Of a stretch of DNA of 64,000 nucleotides, positions 33,101-45,100 are shown in pieces. Every line of letters starts with the position of its first letter. Position 1 is the first letter of the stretch. The notes beneath the pieces were generated by a model, which worked only from the letters and a program-made list of their open reading frames with translations, made no database searches and was not told the origin of the DNA. This DNA comes from Blastobasis lacticolella (lineage: Eukaryota > Arthropoda > Insecta > Lepidoptera > Blastobasidae). Where the stretch lies: contig LR990056.1 in NCBI GenBank assembly GCA_905147135.1, positions 16,874,001-16,938,000 on the forward strand, written 5' to 3'. Made by a program: the position numbers and the translations under genes.

Positions 33101-36100
33101 GGTAACCTTTTTGCTTGCGTGCGGTAAAGTTGCTTTACCAAAAGCGTGGATGTTTAATACTCTCTTTTCGGCGGTCAGTGACCGTTTCTTAAGACTTCTA
33201 GATTCTGTTCAGTTCTGGATTAGACTACTTTTTGTGGGGGCCAGTTCTAAAGGAGGTTCTGGATTTGACTACTTCGTTGTATACATTCACCCTTCGTACG
33301 TACAGCAAATAAAAAAACTATCCACTATAGGAATCAACTACTACAAAAGTGTCGTCATAAAGCATTTGGTTCTTATAGATCGGGTGATAGGAGTGACGTT
33401 TCGGGGATCAACGTGGGGGCGCGGGGTAGGGACCTTATATGTTTACAAACTACTCCCTGCCCCGCATCCTGGTAAGAGGGAGGTGGGAGGGGTGACCAAT
33501 GTCAACCTCAACCTCGAAACGTCCCCCTCCCATTACCTCTTGCCCAACAGGCGACGTTTCAGTTGTGTGGTCAATTTATAGCGTCCGTCACTAGATCAGT
33601 CACTAGATTCAGCGACCAGCTTGCGGTATTTATTTTAAAAAATGTATTACCTAAAGGCACTATAGCATGCGGCTCTCAGGGACCGCAAAGCGAGACCACA
33701 ACCACAGTCAGCAGAATTCTCTCTTTAGGTCTTCCTAATTAAACAACTTGATTGATGAGGAGAACCTCATTCGAGTATTTTACCTATATGTTTATTAGGT
33801 AAATTATGAAAGATACTAAATGATATGGCTCTTAGCAAAAGCATACCAGCGCAACTGACTAAATCTCTCTTGTACTTTCACGATCATCAGTCCTCACATT
33901 TAACTTATTACGTTGTCTAGAAATACGCTGGCACAGAAAAAGTTTTGGATGTGAAACAGAAATTCAATTCCATAGAAATCCAAATATATTCCATCTTCAC
34001 TCTTCTGTGCGAGGTGCTTCAAGAGGCGACTATTTTGAAGAAGGACTTGGACATCATACGGCAGAAGATATGTATGCGTACTGGATTATTAGTAGAGATA
34101 TCGAGGCGAGATACCCCCTTGTCTTCATAAAACAACTCGCTCGTGGACCAGAAAATGTTTTTTTTTATGCTACTCAGTCACAAACGAGCAGACATGGCAC
34201 AGATCACCCCCAATGAGGTGGGGGTGACCTGTGAGACATGGGGTCGCGTAATCAAACAAGTTGTAAGGGCTTAACAAGCCTAGTGCTAATGAACAGTTCA
34301 TCGCCAACGCCAGAATAAAATAATTGGATGCCGATAAATGCGCCTCCAAAACCAAGCACAATGCTCAGCAAATCTAACAGCCCACCTGATGGTACGTGGT
34401 AAGTGGTAACTGTCGCCCATAACATCTACAACTCATACATTTACGTAGCAGGTTACAAAAATGTAATTACAGACGTCTGAAATCAGTAAAATAGATCAGA
34501 AAAGTGGACAGCGATTTCTGTTGTGTATTCTTTATACTTAGATCCCCGCTTGCGCAGCTTGGAGATTTTTGTAAATCCCAAATGTTTGAAAAGGCTCCAT
34601 CAGAGATTTTTGTGACCTGTATGACGAAAAAAAGAAAGCGAAATAAGAATAAAATATCACTTATAACTCACGACACATAGACACCACACGAAATTTGCCA
34701 TAGTCCACCAACAAACCAAACCGAAGTAAGCAACGCTCGCAGAGTCCGGGAACTTGATGGGGGGGGACCTTTTTGTACTTTGAAGCTAGCCAACTTAAGT
34801 TAGGTGTGCCTCCTACTCCTTTTACTGTTGGCGAAGCCAGGTTGACCAGATATTTCGCTAAGTACCCTAAGATTAGTTGAACAGTTTCCGCAGCCGGTGT
34901 CGGTATATTTACTTTTATTTTTGCCGTAGACGATCAGCAAGATTTCAACGAAGTGCGCCTGAATCGTGAGGAGACCCGTATCAAAGAGCTGACGGCCATC
35001 CTCCAGGAGCCAGCGCGCTGCGTCGTCGAGCTGAAGGAGCGGCACGAACAGGCGGACACTACGTTGCACAAATGTCTCAAAGATGTCGGTGAACTCGTCA
35101 AGTTGGTCACGTTTTTCGTTGTGTTGACATTATCATTATCACATTATCAAAAATCTATGGCTTGACGTCTGAAGGATGACGGACAAAGAGAAGTAGAAAG
35201 GCGGACCCCGGTCCCTTGCGAGAGCTCAACCGGGACTGACGCCAAGATAATGATGATACTATCTAGTACTTGAGAGTATTTATGGCTTCTGGGACGCAAG
35301 GCGTGGGCGATGTCAGTATAACTTACTACCACTTAGGTACTACTATGTATATTACTACTTCGTAACTTAATTTTAAAATTTTTAGATGCACCAAATAAAT
35401 ATTTATAGATGATGTTCTAAGACGTGACCAGCGCTGACGAGGCTCGACCGCGGCCTCCACGGCAACATAATAAAAGTACTGTGCTGGATGTAAAGCGAGT
35501 GCATAATGAGTACATTCGTGGCAGCCTTGGCGTGGGAGCCATCACGGATACGATCGAAGAGACATGCTGCGCTGATTTGGTCACGTATTGCATAAGCCCC
35601 AGGGATACGTAGGAAATAGGTGCCTAAACCTGCCCATATCATGAAAAGAAGTCCCGCGAGGACCCAAGATGCGATGAATTGACTTCGCTTAGGCGGACGC
35701 CATAGCCAACGGCTTACGACGTGAGAATTCCGAAATCGGGCAAAGTGGAGAAGAAAAAGTAGGAAAGCAGGCCTTAGCAGAAACCGAAATTAACCGCTCC
35801 ATTGATAATGTATTCATATTATTTCATATTGATGATGATGTTGTGGGTATCTATAAAGTTCTTCTTTCTCAGGATGGCCAACATAACGCCGCTGATGGCC
35901 CTACTCGGGAACAACAAGGACGTGACCAGGTGGAATGTCAAACGGTTCCTGACGCTGCTCGAGATTAAGATTAAGATGCTCGTGGAAGTGGTCTACGGCG
36001 CTGTTAAGGTCAATATTTTATTTCATAGAAAATGTCAGTAATGATGACATAACAATCTTGTTTTCTCTAATGTTTCACGTGTCGTCGGTGCTGGGTACTA

Positions 36101-39100
36101 AATCGTTAGCGAGATGTACCTCCTGGGTTCGATCTACAGTGTCGCTATGTACCAATGTTTTTTTTCTGAGTTATGAACAGTAGAAGAAACTAAATGTTTA
36201 GTAACTTGACATAATAGTCTGAAATTGACCATCATACTATTTTCTGACGTATTGTTTGTCAATAGGCGACGTTTCTCGTAATAATACGAACAATTTACGG
36301 ACACGCGTAAACAGCTAAACATTCAGTTTTTTCGAATGTACGTTAGTTAAACACTACCCGATGCTCTTACACTGAGGGAAAACATCGTGACAAAACCTGC
36401 CCATTCAGGCGACTGATGTGTGACTATGATCCAACGCAGTAAGGTTCTCCTGTTAACAGGTTCACGGAAATTAGTTAGCAATCGCACCACTGTTATTACC
36501 GATATTCCAAATCCTAAATCAGAGTCAAAGTGAACCCCAGACCCTCGCGCGTAAGTCGCAACTGGGACATCGACCCCAAAGATGTATTATTTAATTATCA
36601 TTATTACAGCCTCCGCCACTGGCACCGGTACCGACAAGCAAGAAGATATTCCGTCAAAAATCGAAGGAAGACGTAAAACTAGTGGCTGATCCGATGATTG
36701 TGCGCCTGACACCGAACTGCATCCATAAGCTGGTCACATACTTGCCCTGCGCCTAGTGAGACCTAGTTTATTTTTTTCTTTTTCAGTTGATTTAGATGTC
36801 TAGGCTTTAGGCGCTGTACCACGGTTGTATAACGGGCGTTTAGAAGTCTCCTGTTGGTCGGGCGAAGTCCTTCATACGACTATGGTCGCACGACCGTTAG
36901 GACAGCGCCTTAAAAGCAATGTGGCAATGGTTTGGCGACGTAGCTCGCAGAACCGTCGAAAGGGTGTCCTAGAAGCGACTATGTTGGTATCGCGTAAGAC
37001 GACTCCGCTCCCCCTCCTCTCGAGATGGACAGACTTGTAAAAGTCCATCTATGTTGATAATATAGCGAGGGTTGAGACCTATATTCAGCAGAGAACTTCC
37101 TGCAACTAAAATGGTAACTATCTTGAGGATTTTCCCGATGTGGTAGGATCCGTAGCCGTATTCACAATGGCTCGGAAATCGGATTCGGATACGGAATCGA
37201 CAAAGGAACCCGCAAAAGTTCTTAGGAAAATGTGGTTTCAGTTAATTTTGATGAAATTTTTATATGTTATAGAGAGTAGAGTTTCCGTGGAAACTATCGG
37301 GATTCTGAATAACAGTTTTCGAATCGATTCGCCACTCACAAATTTCGTGTCGAATCGTTCAGAAACGGTTTCGATCATTGTGAATACGGCTACCGGTCAA
37401 ACCTGAGGAAGGCCTGGGTGGGAACCACCGCCTTACCTATTTCTGCCGCCCAGTAATAATTCTTGCATTTTTAAATTACGATTTGAAGGAGAAGGTAGCC
37501 TTCACAAGAACAGGCATGAGGCAAATCATCTAAACTTTTATTCTAAAGCCTCACAGTGACAACAACGCATCCCCGATCTACGGTTTTGGAGTTTTGGTGT
37601 ACATATGAAACCTAGAGGTGCCTAGGTGGTAGGGAGGAGGAACTGTAGATGCTGTATGGATGGCAGGTACCTACCGCCTTCCATCGGGTGGGCAGCCTGC
37701 TCGTTAGTTACGGCCCGAGGAGACACTCCGTACTCGGACAACACGATAATCTTCAAAACAACTTGCCTAATCGATTTCACTAATAGGAATCTCCATTCTT
37801 CCGGATTATCATAGGATACATTGTTCCGGAAAAAACCAGGATCTTCCGTAATAGTCGAATGTTATGATAGGGTAGGGTAAAGTAGAATAGGGATAGTGGT
37901 AGGCTATACCTAGGGTTGCCAACCCTACTTTAGGAGTCTACCTAGTATAAATTAAAAATTAAAATATAGTTGGCGAAACTACTATATTTAATTAGCACAA
38001 CATTACCACTTACCGCAAAACGGAACGCGTCCATAAGATCCTCAAAAAGAATAATTTTCCTGATGCAAATCGAATATTATATAAACTCAATGTAGCAGAA
38101 AATATACATTTAAGAAACATATAGGTACGTACATTTTATTTAAAAACCTACTATATTTTTTTTTAAATAATTTCCCTACCTACTATATTTTTATGGCTTC
38201 TAAAGCCGAAAATACTATATTCGGTCTAAAAAAAGTTGGCAACTCTAGCTATACCCCTCGCTGCTAATTCCTACCTACATAAAAAAGGGGTCGTCCAACA
38301 GTTGCGTGGAGGACTACATACTAAGCCAGGTGTACGAGACGCCCGCCGTACCCGCCGACAAGGAGTACGTACGAAGCATCTTCCACCTGGAGAAGCCAAA
38401 CACGAAGTATAACATCTTCACGCTGACAGTGCCTACGTGAGTGTGGACACTATGTTTTCATTGCCTACGGCTGAGAGCTTACGATGAGCTCTTATTGCCT
38501 GGTACTGAGGGTTTACCATGAGCTCTTATAGTAGGACCTTTACAGAACTGCCCTGCTTAGAACGAGACAAGCTTATGTGACACGTGATACATCTTCGACC
38601 TCATCGCCGCTTTCCATCAGGTGAGTTGAGGTCAAATGCAAGCTTATTGATAATAAAAAAAAAGTATAGCGCTGTCTCGTTCTAAGCAGGGCAGTTCTGA
38701 TTAAGTCCTCGGGTCTTACCATGAACTTTATAAAACCGTCCGAGTTCTGCGCAGTTCAGTAGCCGTATTCACAATGATTCGAAACCGTTTCCGAACGATT
38801 CGACACGAAATTCGTGAGTGGCGAATCCGTGTCGATCGATTCGAAAACTGTTATTCAGAATCCCGATAGATTCCACGGAAACTCTACTCTTTATAACATA
38901 TGAAAATTTCATCAAAATTAACTGAAACCACATTTTCCTAAGAACTTTTGCAGGGTCCTTTGTCGATTCCGTATCCGAATCCGATTTCCGAGCCATTGTG
39001 AATACGGCTACAGTTGGAAAAGACAAGCTTATGTGACACGTATAGCGCTGTCTCGTTCTAAGTAAGGCAGTTCTGTTTAAGTCCTGCTATAACAGCTCAT

Positions 39101-42100
39101 GGTAAGCCCCCAGGTGATGGTAATATGTCGCGGATGTTTAGGACGTCTGGTGTTTATGGACCAAACGCCGATTGGCATCCCGTGACGGTATTGGTGCCTA
39201 CTTACTACCTTCAAGCCACGAACTTATCTGCGTACAGTAGACTACGCGCTAGTGAAGCTAGCTCAATTTATACATGACGGATCACGGTCAATAGTATGGA
39301 CTCATGTAGTCAATAGTACGGACTCATGACGATGAAAACGGAAGTGGGAGTGCGCCCTCTGGTGGGGCGTGCTGACAGAGTCTCGACGGCACGACTCGGG
39401 CCAAGTGGCGGCCATTCTTGGCGCGACCGCCGCCGAGGAGTGACGCGTCTTGAAACTGTCTCCACATTTCGTTTGTTGACGTTTGAAGTTCGTTAATAGA
39501 AAGTGTTATTTACGTTTAAAAATAAAGTAATTTTAAAATCACCTTTGAAATAAGAAAGTAAATTACCTCAACTGCCTACATTTGTAATACCGCTCTGAAT
39601 TCTAGTGAAATTATAAGTGATGTGCAAAAATGAAATGGAATAAATACAGTGGAGTAAATGTGAACCTTTTCTTTAATTTATCTGGACGAATACGACCTAA
39701 TACTGATATCACCACCCTGATGACAATGGTCCTGATACACCCCTTTCCTTCACGCGACGACATCAGAAGCGGTGATGACGAACGCAACGCCCAAGAGATG
39801 GTATGATGAAAAGCAACAAAGAAAATGCAGATACGCTACGTGAAAGCGTAATAATAAAAGAAAGGTGATTACTCGATCCAGTTGAGTTGCCTACATTAAA
39901 ATGTAAAATGATTTAACATGTTCAAAGCGCAGCCAAGAGTCCAAACACCCCGAGATATAAGACAAAGACTTCGTCAGAAAGATTGGGGGATTCATAAAGT
40001 AAACAGCAGATCATCTGTACCAAATGGGTCATGGTCAAGGCAGACCCCGGGCCTTCGAGAGCACCACTGGGATATCGACAACATTATTAAAAATCTAGTG
40101 AAACTTACTATGGACGGCACTTTGGTATGGCTTCTTTGTTTTTGTTAAATTTAATTTAGATTACTCATGTAAAATATTTTCCTTTTTAAATATAAAATTG
40201 AGTTAGTTAAATAATTTGCGTAGTTCTAAATTAGCCAGCTAAAGTTTATTCAATGACTTTAAAGTAAACGCTTACATTTAGATTCATTTAGCAGTGTGGT
40301 TTGACACCACAAGTAAATTAATTGCTTAGATTTCTGCAGATTAAATAAAATCAAACAATTAAAAACGGTGTATATTAATTTTTTATTTTTGTTTTACTAA
40401 TACAATTATTTTCTTCTATTGCATAACAATGGTGCACAACGGTTCGCTTCACCTACGAGAACAACATTGGAATGCAACGCTGGACTGGTAGCCTCAACGT
40501 GATTGTTTCAACATGGGACGACGATGGTAGACAATCTGCGAGTGTACATGACTGAGAAATGATGTGATATTAACAGTTCCTCTCTATCTGGTGAGTCCTA
40601 TACATAATTATTATTTAGTAAAAACCTGTGCTGAAAAGGCTCCCTAGCGGATTTTAGGAGTTATTTACTTTGACAATTAAGAAAAGTATTCTGACAGAAA
40701 CACTATTGATACCCTTAGTAGAGAGAATGGCAGGTTTATTTGTATCTTTAGTGAAACTACAAATAGAAAAAATGTAAACAAAACATAAACAACGTCAGTT
40801 ACGTCAGTGTTACAATTTGTTGGTAAAAATGTCAAAAACTACTGCTAAGTTTAAAAATGTTAGCTTTTGCGGGTACCTATGTCAATTAATGTAGGCTGTC
40901 TGATAGAATGTTACTTAGAAAAAAATCACTCCACAAAAATAGTAAGAATTATGTTAAATCCGTCCCAATGTCAAACAGTGTTTATAGAAAAAAAAGTGTT
41001 ATTTAATCTAAGATTATTTTACCATCTTGAAACATGGTGCGCTATGATTTTACGTATTACCAACATCACGTCAGTTATCAGAAAACAAGAATAAGAAATA
41101 CTTGGAAAGCATAGTGCTATTATTTTTATAAATTGAGTACGTAAGCATAGTTATGGTGGTGCTGCTGCTGACTGACTTCTTCTTCTTGATCGTTGCCTCA
41201 CTGCTGAGGATCCTGACATCTTCAGTAAACTGCATGTTTCCATCGGTTTCGATGAATCGTTCGGATATTTGGTCCACCCATCTCTTCGGACTTCGGCCTC
41301 TGGGTCTCTTGCCTTCGACTTTTCCCGTCACCATAAGTCGTTCCAGATTGCTGATTAAGTAAATATTTGATAATAACAGTGTGGCAGCGATGCCGTAGTA
41401 GTGAGTTTGTGGAACAATTAGCTGGTGTACTTTAGGATGTTGTCTTAGAGATAGGATAGGCTTCACATAGGCTTTGAATGTGCAAATTCAATAACGACCC
41501 CGCGATCTCCGCGATTTCTATGCGAGCGGGAGGGTGCAAACATGTATCGAGAGAAAAAAAAGAGAAAAATTATTAGCGTGTTTGTTTACATGTAACAGGA
41601 GAAATTCGAACGAAATTTTCCATATTTCAGTATAATGTTTGTTATTGTGGTCGTTTTTCCCAATGTTGTAGAATAGAGAGATAAGATATCCGCGGTAAAA
41701 ATGGGATCACCGATTTACGTTTCTTTTAATACTACAAAAAAAAGGTAGTTTGGTTAGTAACGTAATTTTATATTAGTATCAAGTTATTTAACGAAAAAAA
41801 AAAAGTAAACACGAGTAAGTGAACTGATTGAAGGTAGATAATTTCGAATTATGTTTTGAGTAACTAAAGATAAACCTGTGACTTAGTTCGACCGAAGAAA
41901 CACCATGTGTACTAAGTCAATGTGACTTAGTTTGACCTGGATAAAGACTTTGTTAGACGGATCAATCTAAGACGCTAACCCAATACGTGACGACTATCGA
42001 GCCGAGGTTTTTATGAGATTTATGTGATCGTTTTGTCTTCTCAAAATTTGTTGCATCATCGGATGAAGGTGATCGTGTTTTATCAGTGATGGTGGGCTAA

Positions 42101-45100
42101 TGGAGCCTATGGGAGAGTTTTATGGTTGCTTACCGGCCTGATGGAGGCTATGGGAGCGTGGCTAATAGCAAGTAGTTGTTTTAAGCTTTGTGAGAAAGTG
42201 TTGAACGATAACGATGATGAGAAAGTCCAGATATTTTGGTGATAGTTCAATAGCCGGTTTTATAAATTATTTTTAGCTTCGAGTACTGAAATTTCCTTGA
42301 TTACTGATATAAAGTAACTATTTTGAGTTCTGTTGTTGTGCCAGTAAGATGAGACAGTGTAAGCAATGGTGAGATTTCATATCCTTCTGCCAGTACAAGT
42401 TTTTAAGTACCTGAATTGTTGTTGAGGTCAAACATCCAGATTTATTTGGCTGACTTGGAGTGACCCGGGAGTCATGTGTGTGACTCATTGGGCTAAGAGC
42501 CCCGAAAGTCTCGGATGTTGTGGCTGTAGATAGCAAATTTTATTTTGTAATTTTTTTAGAAGGCGGCTTGATATGGGATGCCTTCGTTATTACAAACATT
42601 GTTAAATGGTTTCAAAATGGGAGCTTAAACGTAACGTAAAGTCTAGATAGAGTATACTCGTTCGAACTGTTAAAATCGATGAAGATGATTATTGCTTGTT
42701 TAGTTTTGGTGTGGCAACAAATGAACTATTGTTACCTATAACTGGCGTATCAAATAGACGTGAGAGCTTCTTATTATTAAACTTCTGATTTAGTTTTGAT
42801 ATTGGGCAGTAGAAATAATGTTTATTTTTATTTTATTTTATTTTGTTGTTTTTGTAGAGATGACACCGTAAACAGTTGTTCGGATCTGTGACGATTACTT
42901 GTTGTGTAACTCGTAGACCGTTATTGACCGGGTTATGATAGCAGATAGACTGTTACCTATCACTGACTTAGTACAGATTTGGTCGAAGGATTGACCACGA
43001 GCTGAGAATCTATAGACATCTTCTATTTATTTGTCCCGCCTGTGTGGCTCCCGTCTGTGTGGCTCCCGCCTGTGTGGCTCCCGCCTGTGTGGCTCCCGCC
43101 TGTGTGGCTCCCGCCTGTGTGGCTGCCGCCTGTGTGGCTCCCGCCTGTGTGGCTCCCGCCTGTGTGGCTCCCGCCTGTGTGGCTCCCGCCTGTGTGGCTC
43201 CCGCCTGTGTGGCTCCCGTTTGTGTGGCTCCCGCCTGTGTGGCTCCCGCCTGTGTGGCATCCCGCCTGTTTCGCATTTCGCCTGTGTGGCATAGTCTGTG
43301 TGACATTAAGTCTGTGTGGTATTTAGCCTGTGAGGCATTCTACCTATATGGCATTTCGCCGGTGTGGCATTTTGCCCCTTGTGAAATTTACCCGTGTGTG
43401 ACATCTTACCTGTATCGTGCTTTGGTAGACGTGACACAGGATATATGATGAATAAACTCATAGTTTGACGATTAGAGTGGCACTGACCAGAGTGACACCC
43501 AACCTGTGTGGCACCTAGTCTGTGTGGTATTTCGCTTGTGTGCAGGTCCAGTTGCGTGGCGGCCTGGTTGCGTGGCGGCCTGGTTGCGTGGCGGCCTGAT
43601 GGCGTGGCGGCCCGACTGATGGCGTCCGTCGTGTGGTGGTTCGTCGCCTGTGTCATTTCTCCTGTATGGTAACATTACTTATTCTTTTTAAATTAGGATG
43701 GCGCTGACGGATGACCAAAAATCATATGGCATTTAATGAAGGAGTGTTTCAATCCCACTCGAAGTAACATTGGGTCTTTTGCTGAGTACTGAAAATTTGA
43801 TGTAGGTATGTCACATATTTGTAGTGAATCTAAGTACCTACAGTAATGGACGTCGGGGACGATACGCGAGCTCTGTGATTGGGGCTTGTTTCCCACTCAA
43901 CAAGAGCATCAAGGGGAAAACACTGGTGACGATGATTAAACCTTCTTCATTGGTGGTAATTGTGATACGGTTTATGAACCGTCTGGTGTTATACCTTGTC
44001 ACGCCTCTCTAATGAACTGAAGTCGTAGCTGAATTTATGTCGGCAACTTATAAAGAATAATTTATGTACAAGATGATGTTGTTATCTCTCAATCTACAGA
44101 AGCTTAGTATGATAAATGATAATGGACGTATGTTTTATGTGAAGAATTAGTGGGTTAATGCAGTCGTGATAGATCCAATCACATGATTCATAAGACTTAT
44201 TTGGGTGATGTGTTGTGGTCAGAAGTGACCGAGCGAATATAGTACTGTGCTATGGTTTTCATGTTTCAGATTACACACGAGGACGTGTGTACAGCAGGAC
44301 GGCCGTGACGGATCACGGTCAATAGTATGGACTCATGTAGTCAATAGTACGGACTCATGACGATGAAAACGGAAGTGGGAGTGCGCCCTCTGGTGGGGCG
44401 TGCTGACAGAGTCTCGACGGCACGACTCGGGCCAAGTGGCGGCCATTCTTGGCGCGACCGCCGCCGAGGAGTGACGCGTCTTGAAACTGTCTCCACATTT
44501 CGTTTGTTGACGTTTGAAGTTCGTTAATAGAAAGTGTTATTTACGTTTAAAAATAAAGTAATTTTAAAATCACCTTTGAAATAAGAAAGTAAATTACCTC
44601 AACTGCCTACATTTGTAATACCGCTCTGAATTCTAGTGAAATTATAAGTGATGTGCAAAAATGAAATGGAATAAATACAGTGGAGTAAATGTGAACCTTT
44701 TCTTTAATTTATCTGGACGAATACGACCTAATACTGATATCACCACCCTGATGACAATGGTCCTGATACACCCCTTTCCTTCACGCGACGACATACATAT
44801 AGCTCAAATATATTGACTCGACTTGCGAGAGCAGACAATTAAAAATTTGACGTACCTACTACTACGACTACTTTGTAGAATGGGTATGTGCGTAACCAGA
44901 GTGACCTGAACTTCGACTTTTCTTAGAGATAGTACGTATCCTCATTAGCGTATCTAGGGCTATTTTCCAGGGGGGGCCTGGCCCCTGAGGTGGCCGATGA
45001 AGCCGAGTCAATTGCCAATGTACTACCAGTGAGCACCCCATCCGGGTGTGGGCACGGCTCTTTCTGGGGTGGGCACGGCCCACCCGGCTCCCCCCTTTCC

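Larger units (their letters stand above)
39275..44793. mobile_element. Young LTR retroelement in the last intron of gene A, apparently non-coding (LARD-like)
   Basis: Two direct repeats of 488 bp (39275-39762 and 44306-44793) read base-for-base the same. Each starts TGACGGATCA and ends CGCGACGACA (TG..CA), and the whole is flanked by TACA on both sides (39271-39274, 44794-44797), a 4 bp target duplication typical of Ty3/Gypsy-type integration. The first bases after the left LTR, TCAGAAGCGGTGATG, may be a primer binding site resembling the complement of a tRNA-Leu 3' end. No gag, protease, RT, RNase H or integrase reading frame is visible in the 4.5 kb interior, and the expected purine tract before the right LTR is not clear. 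It is best described as a non-autonomous derivative. Confidence 0.9.

Noticed and set aside
32925..33581. A 218-codon frame as a single-exon gene
   Set aside because: Only the first 59 codons are real (gene A exon 6). The rest is intron sequence beyond a good GTAACC donor that is conserved in position with gene B.
37140..37406. An 88-codon frame with MARKSDSDTESTKEP (and its reverse at 38769-39026)
   Set aside because: The two frames are translations of the two copies of a MITE with terminal inverted repeats, one of them with different frame ends; no coding evidence.
43010..43448. Long overlapping frames on both strands (up to 134 codons) encoding pentapeptide-like repeats
   Set aside because: They come from a 15-bp minisatellite whose unit is divisible by three and has no stops in these frames; no start context, no splice support, and it lies inside a mobile element.
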